Positions 59,627 through 64,000 of a stretch of 64,000 nucleotides of DNA are shown piece by piece (position 1 is the first letter of the stretch; every line of letters begins with the position of its first letter). This DNA is from Parasitella parasitica (taxonomy: Eukaryota; Mucoromycota; Mucoromycetes; Mucorales; Mucoraceae). The notes under the pieces are model-generated. The model saw only the letters and a program-made list of their open reading frames with translations, searched no databases and was not told the DNA's origin. The stretch covers positions 1 to 64,000 of the forward strand of contig MU619321.1 in NCBI GenBank assembly GCA_025201805.1, read 5' to 3'. A program made the translations under genes and the position numbers.

Positions 59627-61282
59627 TTACAGATCAAGGCATTTTGTATTTAATTCATGTGCAAAATCCATGACAAGGATCTTTCTATCTTGACTTGAAC
59701 TAGTAAAAGCTTTTAGGACCGTGAATATTTCACGTTGTCATAGGCTTTACCTGATGATGCGCTTATTGTCGAAATGAACATCAAAAATCCAGCTGGTATG
59801 TCCACTTTGAAAGTTGAGTAAACATGCTCCAGAGCTAAAATAGGCGCGAAAAATTAGAATGAATAATTCAATCAGTACTGTAAGTTGAATAATAATTTTA
59901 CTCGATGTCCCATACGCGGATGCTTTGATCGTAGCTGGCGCTAACAATCTTGCTGCCATTTAAGCGAAGGTTTCTCACAAGTCCAGTGTGGCCTTGAAAC
60001 ACACGGGTGCATACACCAGTCTATACAATAGGGTGAGCAAACATATAATTGAGCTTCATAGCGTACTTCCTGTTACCTCAGCATCCCATACGCGAATAGT
60101 GTGATCATTCGAGCCACTGACGATTGTCTTGCCATCATATTGTACACAAGCTAAACCATGCTTATGACCAGCATATTCACGAATCAGATCACCAGTAGAT
60201 ACTCTCCATAGCTTGATCAATGCATCACTGGAGGCTGACACAAGATATTCACCTTTCAACTGGATGGCATTCACAGGGCCTTGATGACCCATTATCATAC
60301 GAATTGGTTGAAACGTGCTGCTGCTCCATATACGAATAGAAGCGTCTTTTGAAGAGCTGACAATATAGCGCTCATCAAATGAAATGTCAGACACACCAGA
60401 AGAGTGGCCCTGAAATGGAACGGTCAATAACTCAACATTAATACACGATTAATGGTGCTCACATGAAGACGGCCTCGGATGCGTTTGGTTCTCATATCCC
60501 ATATAATAACAGTATGATCTGATGATCCAGAAATAATGACTTGATCGTTGTACTGCAGACACAGTACGCTACCTTGGTGTCCTTCTAGTGTATGGGTGCA
60601 TTGATATAGATTTAGATTCCAAATTTTAATTGTGCGATCTCTACTGCCAGTGATTATCTTTTCGTCATCAAATTGAAGGCAATAAACGCTGTCTTGATGG
60701 CCTAATAAGTAATGGGAAGCTACTTTCCCAATACTCCATCGATATTGCAGCTGATATCTTTGCTTGAACCAATAATACCAGGTTTGCTCTTCTTCAGACA
60801 GGTAAATGTTCGGTAGTATCTTCAGTTTCCAATTGTTTTCTGTCGTTTTCAGTTTCCAGATTTCGTCGATATAAAATAAGCGAGCCCACACTCGCGATAC
60901 TTTAGGAACAGCTAGTAATGTGTCAAAATCGAGCAGTGATATGATAAAAGTACATAGCTCGGTTGGCAATTTTTGCGTAAAATCTAGGTTGATCTGATAG
61001 TTTAGTGCGTAGTGTTCGTTTGCATGTATGATTTATATGTTATATACCTATTCTTTTTAATGGCTTTTTATTATGGTTAATTTCGGGTTCTAAACTATGA
61101 TAATAGACAACTCTTTTTCCTGTTGGTGATCTCGGTTTCATCAACTTTCCAGCATTGTTATATTTGACCTGATGCCGACTTTCCCGTTGATCGTCTGTCA
61201 TTTCAACATCTTGATGTATGTAGTAGGGAATTGCAACTGGTATTCCGCCGTAGTTGTCATTGTTGTCGTTGTTGTTATTCAT
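59627..61282 (-). CDS. F-box / WD40 protein (SCF substrate receptor)
   Basis: Six exons (61282-61048, 60983-60463, 60409-60077, 60020-59902, 59834-59751, 59699-59627) close to 454 residues. After an Asn/Asp-rich N-terminus the F-box reads LPTELCTFIISLLDFDTLLA ... VSRVWARL. Seven WD40 blades follow (TIKIWNL, TVIIWDM, SIRIWSS, LIKLWRV, TIRVWDA, SIRVWDI and a last divergent SSSQDRKILVMDF). F-box/WD40 proteins bring substrates, often phosphorylated, to Skp1-Cul1 ubiquitin ligases. The overall form is like Met30/Pop/beta-TrCP, but the exact orthologue cannot be told. The last blade needs the acceptor at 59700; an earlier one gives a stop. Confidence 0.9.
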
Positions 61283-62149
61283 AAGAAAGTAAAATGTATA
61301 AATTCAAGAGAGAAAAGCTATTTTACTCTTTTTGGTCACTGTCTAATGTATGTTTTTCAAAGAGTCCAAAATGGGTAATTTAACAAACGTCACGTGTATA
61401 TACATGTAAAGACTTAAAAAACCCACTGTTGGATGATAAAATGATGCCCTTGGACCATATTATAGCAATATAGTTTTAACAGAAGTCTAGGATTATCCAT
61501 CAACCCATATTACAAATGAAATTGTCTCAATTTGGTCATGCTAAAACCTTTACGTTCAAAACACTTTAACAATACATTAAGGCAGGTGCTCATCTGCCAT
61601 AAAATACAGAGGAGTAAAAAGTAAAAATGTGATTTGCATTGATCATTATATCACTTGATTTGAGACTCTTAAGGTTTATTAATTTTTTCTACAGCTGAAG
61701 AAAGTACTTCATATTTTGCTATGTGCAGCCTGAAAACAAATCATACTACGAGTAAATGAAGCTTAGTAACAAAATTATTCACCATACAGTACAAATCGAT
61801 AAAATATGGATAATATGTATTCAAATCTGAGAATGACAAAGCACAAGAAATAGAAAAATTAATTTTGCAGACAATCTGGAAAACTAAAATAACAAAACAT
61901 TGTTCATACCATTTTTTTATTGAGTGCCATTTGATATATTCATGTTACTTGCACACTACAAAGAATTGACGCTTGATCCGCTTCCTTCCTACTTGGTCAT
62001 TGTCCTGCCCTAAAATTGAACATTCGTAATTACTGAGTTAGGTAAAAAAACAAATTATATACCAATTAACAAACGAGGGTTATTTATTTTGACATTGAGT
62101 ATTCAAAATTAAAATTAGAAGCCACATACACCACACAAAAATATAAAAA
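61283..62149. other. Intergenic, AT-rich
   Basis: Promoter side of the F-box/WD40 gene. No coding or RNA feature was recognised. Confidence 0.5.
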
Positions 62150-62220
62150 TGCGCGATCGGGGAATCGAACCCCGGCCCTTCGCGTGGCAGGCGAAGATTA
62201 TACCACTTAACCAACCGCGC
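62150..62220 (-). tRNA. tRNA-Gly (GCC)
   Basis: 71 nt with no intron. Acceptor stem GCGCGGT/ATCGCGC, anticodon stem TTCGC/GCGAA with loop CTGCCAC (anticodon GCC), T stem CGGGG/CCCCG with TTCGATT. A T5 terminator follows on the minus strand. Confidence 0.96.
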
Positions 62221-63173
62221 ATTTACAATAATGTCAGATGTAGATATTAATACAACACAATTAATAATTATAATTTGGAGGAAAAGCACGTGATATACAC
62301 TATGCAATGTTAAGGCAAATGTTAGATAAGAGAGTATATAGTAAACTTTGATTAACAGAATAAAGATGATGCTTATTTAATAAATTTCATGTTATAACTG
62401 TAACTTTTTCCAGAAGTTTCCATGGTTTTGTATATGTCTATCTTGGTTTCTAGAAATTGCTATCTATTTATAATATAAATAATAAGCTTTATGTTTCTTT
62501 AACTTTCTGTGATCTGCCATAATGTAGGTTAGGAGATCATGATAGTGTACTTCAATTAAAGATTGGAGATCGTCCAATGACGTGTTGTTATACTTAAAGA
62601 AAGTCTCTGTTTCAAATCGAGAGGGTTACCTGTAACACAGATCTGTATGATTGACAAACAATAAGGTACTGTCAGATCAAAGATCAATAACCTTGTAGTA
62701 TAATAATACATCGTACCCTGTTAAGGATATAATGTTGCTTGCAAATTATTCTTATCGATTAGTATCGACTAGTATTTTAAATAAGTCACCAAAAATTTAT
62801 GTTGTTGTAAAAAGTATAAATAGCAAATGCAAAGTTGAATCTTTAATAAAGTAATCTCAAGTTTTCGTATCTCGTTAATTCAACGTTTTATATTATACTT
62901 TTCTTATTTCGATCTTGCAGATCTCAACATTCTGGAAGGAGGTACTCTTGGCTTGAACTTGCGTTTACCCGGCTTGGCCACTGATACCTCCGGAATACCT
63001 GCCGAACCAGTACTGACAAATTTGATACACATACGTATTTTTTTTAGTTGTCAACTTGACACTATACTTATTAACTCTCAAAAGAAAATACTCGCGTGAT
63101 AATTGTAGGAGTATTAATCATTTAATTATACATTTAAAATGTTGAAGTTTATTGTTACATTATGATCTGGGGC
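62221..63173. other. Intergenic with an orphan exon-like segment
   Basis: A minus-strand segment at about 62912-63020 follows an acceptor-like TTTGTCAG and encodes a basic tail (IPEVSVAKPGKRKFKPRV ... RSARSK, stop). No partner exon was found upstream; it may be a gene remnant. Confidence 0.3.
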
Positions 63174-63354
63174 GTTGTGTCAAAACAAGTCATTAAAATG
63201 AATCTGCCAAAGAGTTACACTTTTATTAGAAATACATCCTCCAAATGCAACTAAGATTTATATATAGAGCATGCGGTTCCCTGATTTACCCACGCACATT
63301 GGATTTAGCCTCTTGATCTGGCTACAAACTCTATAGCATGTTATTGATATAACA
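63174..63354 (+). mobile_element. Element family A, copy 3 (diverged)
   Basis: Starts GTTGTGTCAAAA and ends GTTATTGATATAACA, with shared AATCTGCCAAAGA-like internal sequence. No target duplication is seen. Confidence 0.6.
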
Positions 63355-63375
63355 AAGTCCAAATTTATATAGTAC

Positions 63376-63655
63376 ACAAGAATAAAACAAAACAAACATA
63401 AACCAAGAAGGCATGGAGTTAACAAATGCTTTGGTTGGTTTTTTCAATTCCATTCCAGTTTATTGATTTTCGAGAAGTCGACGTTGCGTCTAGCACATCT
63501 CATTTTCAGAAACTAGTTAAAAATATGTCAACACTTCAGAAAATTAAAAGTAAAATATGTGGGTATGAAACAAAGCATGAAATAAATGATCATATATCTT
63601 CATTTAAAATAAAAGCTCTCTAAAAAAAAAGTAAATAATGCTGAAAGTCGGGCGA
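63376..63655 (+). repeat. Diverged 280-bp repeat, copy 2
   Basis: Partner of 57058-57345. This copy keeps an open frame after the acceptor-like CAG (FIDFREVDVASSTSHFQKLV ... KIKAL, stop at 63623), so it may be a better-preserved exon of the same unknown family, here isolated between two family A fragments. Confidence 0.6.
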
Positions 63656-63660
63656 AATAC

Positions 63661-63745
63661 GCGCAGTTAGACAATTGAACTCTGGTGTAATAAATGTGTA
63701 TGTAATTCTTTGATGGATTTATTTTATCAGACTTTTGACATAACA
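63661..63745 (-). mobile_element. Element family A, fragment (copy 4)
   Basis: Partial inverted copy ending TCAGACTTTTGACATAACA. The other end is missing. Confidence 0.65.
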
Positions 63746-63789
63746 CCAGCCTTTAAGAAGACCTCTACTAACGCTACCAAGAATACCAG

Positions 63790-64000
63790 AGCCTCATATC
63801 TAATTTAGAAGCAAAGAATAGAGAGATTGATGAGCAACTAAAAGAAATCATCATTCAAAAATTCTTCAATAATAATTTGAGCAAAGCGCAAGTAGCAAAG
63901 TTGTTCAAGCTTAATTAGAGCACTGTAGATGGTATAATTAAGCGAAAAACATTAGAAAATTAGCCGAAGAGGAAGAAAGAAAGAGCTTGTTAAACTTAGG
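63790..64000 (+). pseudogene. Broken transposase N-terminal HTH, running off the window
   Basis: In one frame: NREIDEQLKEIIIQKFFNNN, LSKAQVAKLFKLN, stop, STVDGIIKRK, then further stops. The helix-turn-helix pattern (KAQVAKLF...STVDGIIKR) is that of Tc1/mariner-type or related transposases. Three stops show that it is dead. Confidence 0.5.

Noticed and set aside
1-64000. CRISPR array, operon or bacterial defence system
   Set aside because: No regular spacer-repeat arrays; the only periodic array is the contiguous 23-bp iterons. Genes are spliced and eukaryotic.

Overview
The window is nuclear DNA from an AT-rich, intron-dense fungus. About 68 introns could be modelled, most of them 40-100 bp with GT...AG ends. 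The gene set (PEX1, Mep/Amt ammonium transporter, MADS box, fungal homeodomain, Rua1-type regulator, Doa4-type ubiquitin protease, Mdv1, LIM-RhoGAP) together with animal-like proteins missing from yeasts (pallidin, CARM1, COA8, GCIP) points to an early-diverging filamentous fungus. A Mucoromycota/Mucorales species is the best guess; this is inferred from gene content only. Gene functions are assigned from motifs read by eye, and exon boundaries were chosen so that the reading frame closes across every splice.

Layout. 1-4.9 kb is a transposon graveyard: a pogo/Tigger-like transposase relic and a neighbouring stretch broken by three families of short TGTT...AACA elements with 5-bp target duplications, one nested in another. 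4.9-31 kb is gene-dense: GCIP protein (+), LIM-RhoGAP (-), Elg1/ATAD5 clamp unloader (-), homeodomain factor (+) behind a 2.7-kb upstream region, Doa4/USP8-type ubiquitin protease (-), secreted dipeptidyl-peptidase V (-), MEF2/Rlm1-type MADS factor (-), PEX1 (-) and a FAR1-domain protein (-). 31.8-33.7 kb holds eIF2-beta (+) and a pallidin-like BLOC-1 subunit (-). 33.7-37.9 kb has no convincing gene but carries three of four copies of an ~85-bp repeat centred on an RFX X-box palindrome. 37.9-39.7 kb is a decayed F-box/LRR gene. 39.8-52.8 kb is gene-dense again: Mdv1 (-), COA8 (+, just after a 10-N assembly gap), isochorismatase-like hydrolase (-), tRNA-Val(CAC) (-), ammonium transporter (+), CARM1-type methyltransferase (-), GPI2/PIG-C (+) and a Rua1-type zinc protein (-).

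53.9-59.2 kb is the most unusual stretch. It is a 5,249-bp unit flanked by TA and bounded by 457-bp inverted arms that differ at only about three positions. Each arm carries the 3' end of a Tc1/mariner-like transposase, followed directly by six 23-bp iterons. The unit encloses a multi-exon gene of unknown function split by an internally deleted Helitron. 59.6-61.3 kb encodes an F-box/WD40 protein (-). 61.3-64 kb has tRNA-Gly(GCC), further element copies and a broken transposase HTH running off the end.

These are independent eukaryotic genes, with no operon logic. Several touch shared processes: protein ubiquitination (F-box/WD40, F-box/LRR relic, Doa4-like protease), organelle biology (PEX1, Mdv1, COA8, pallidin) and nitrogen supply (ammonium transporter, secreted peptidase). 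Four introns use GC-AG ends with a strong GCAAG donor.
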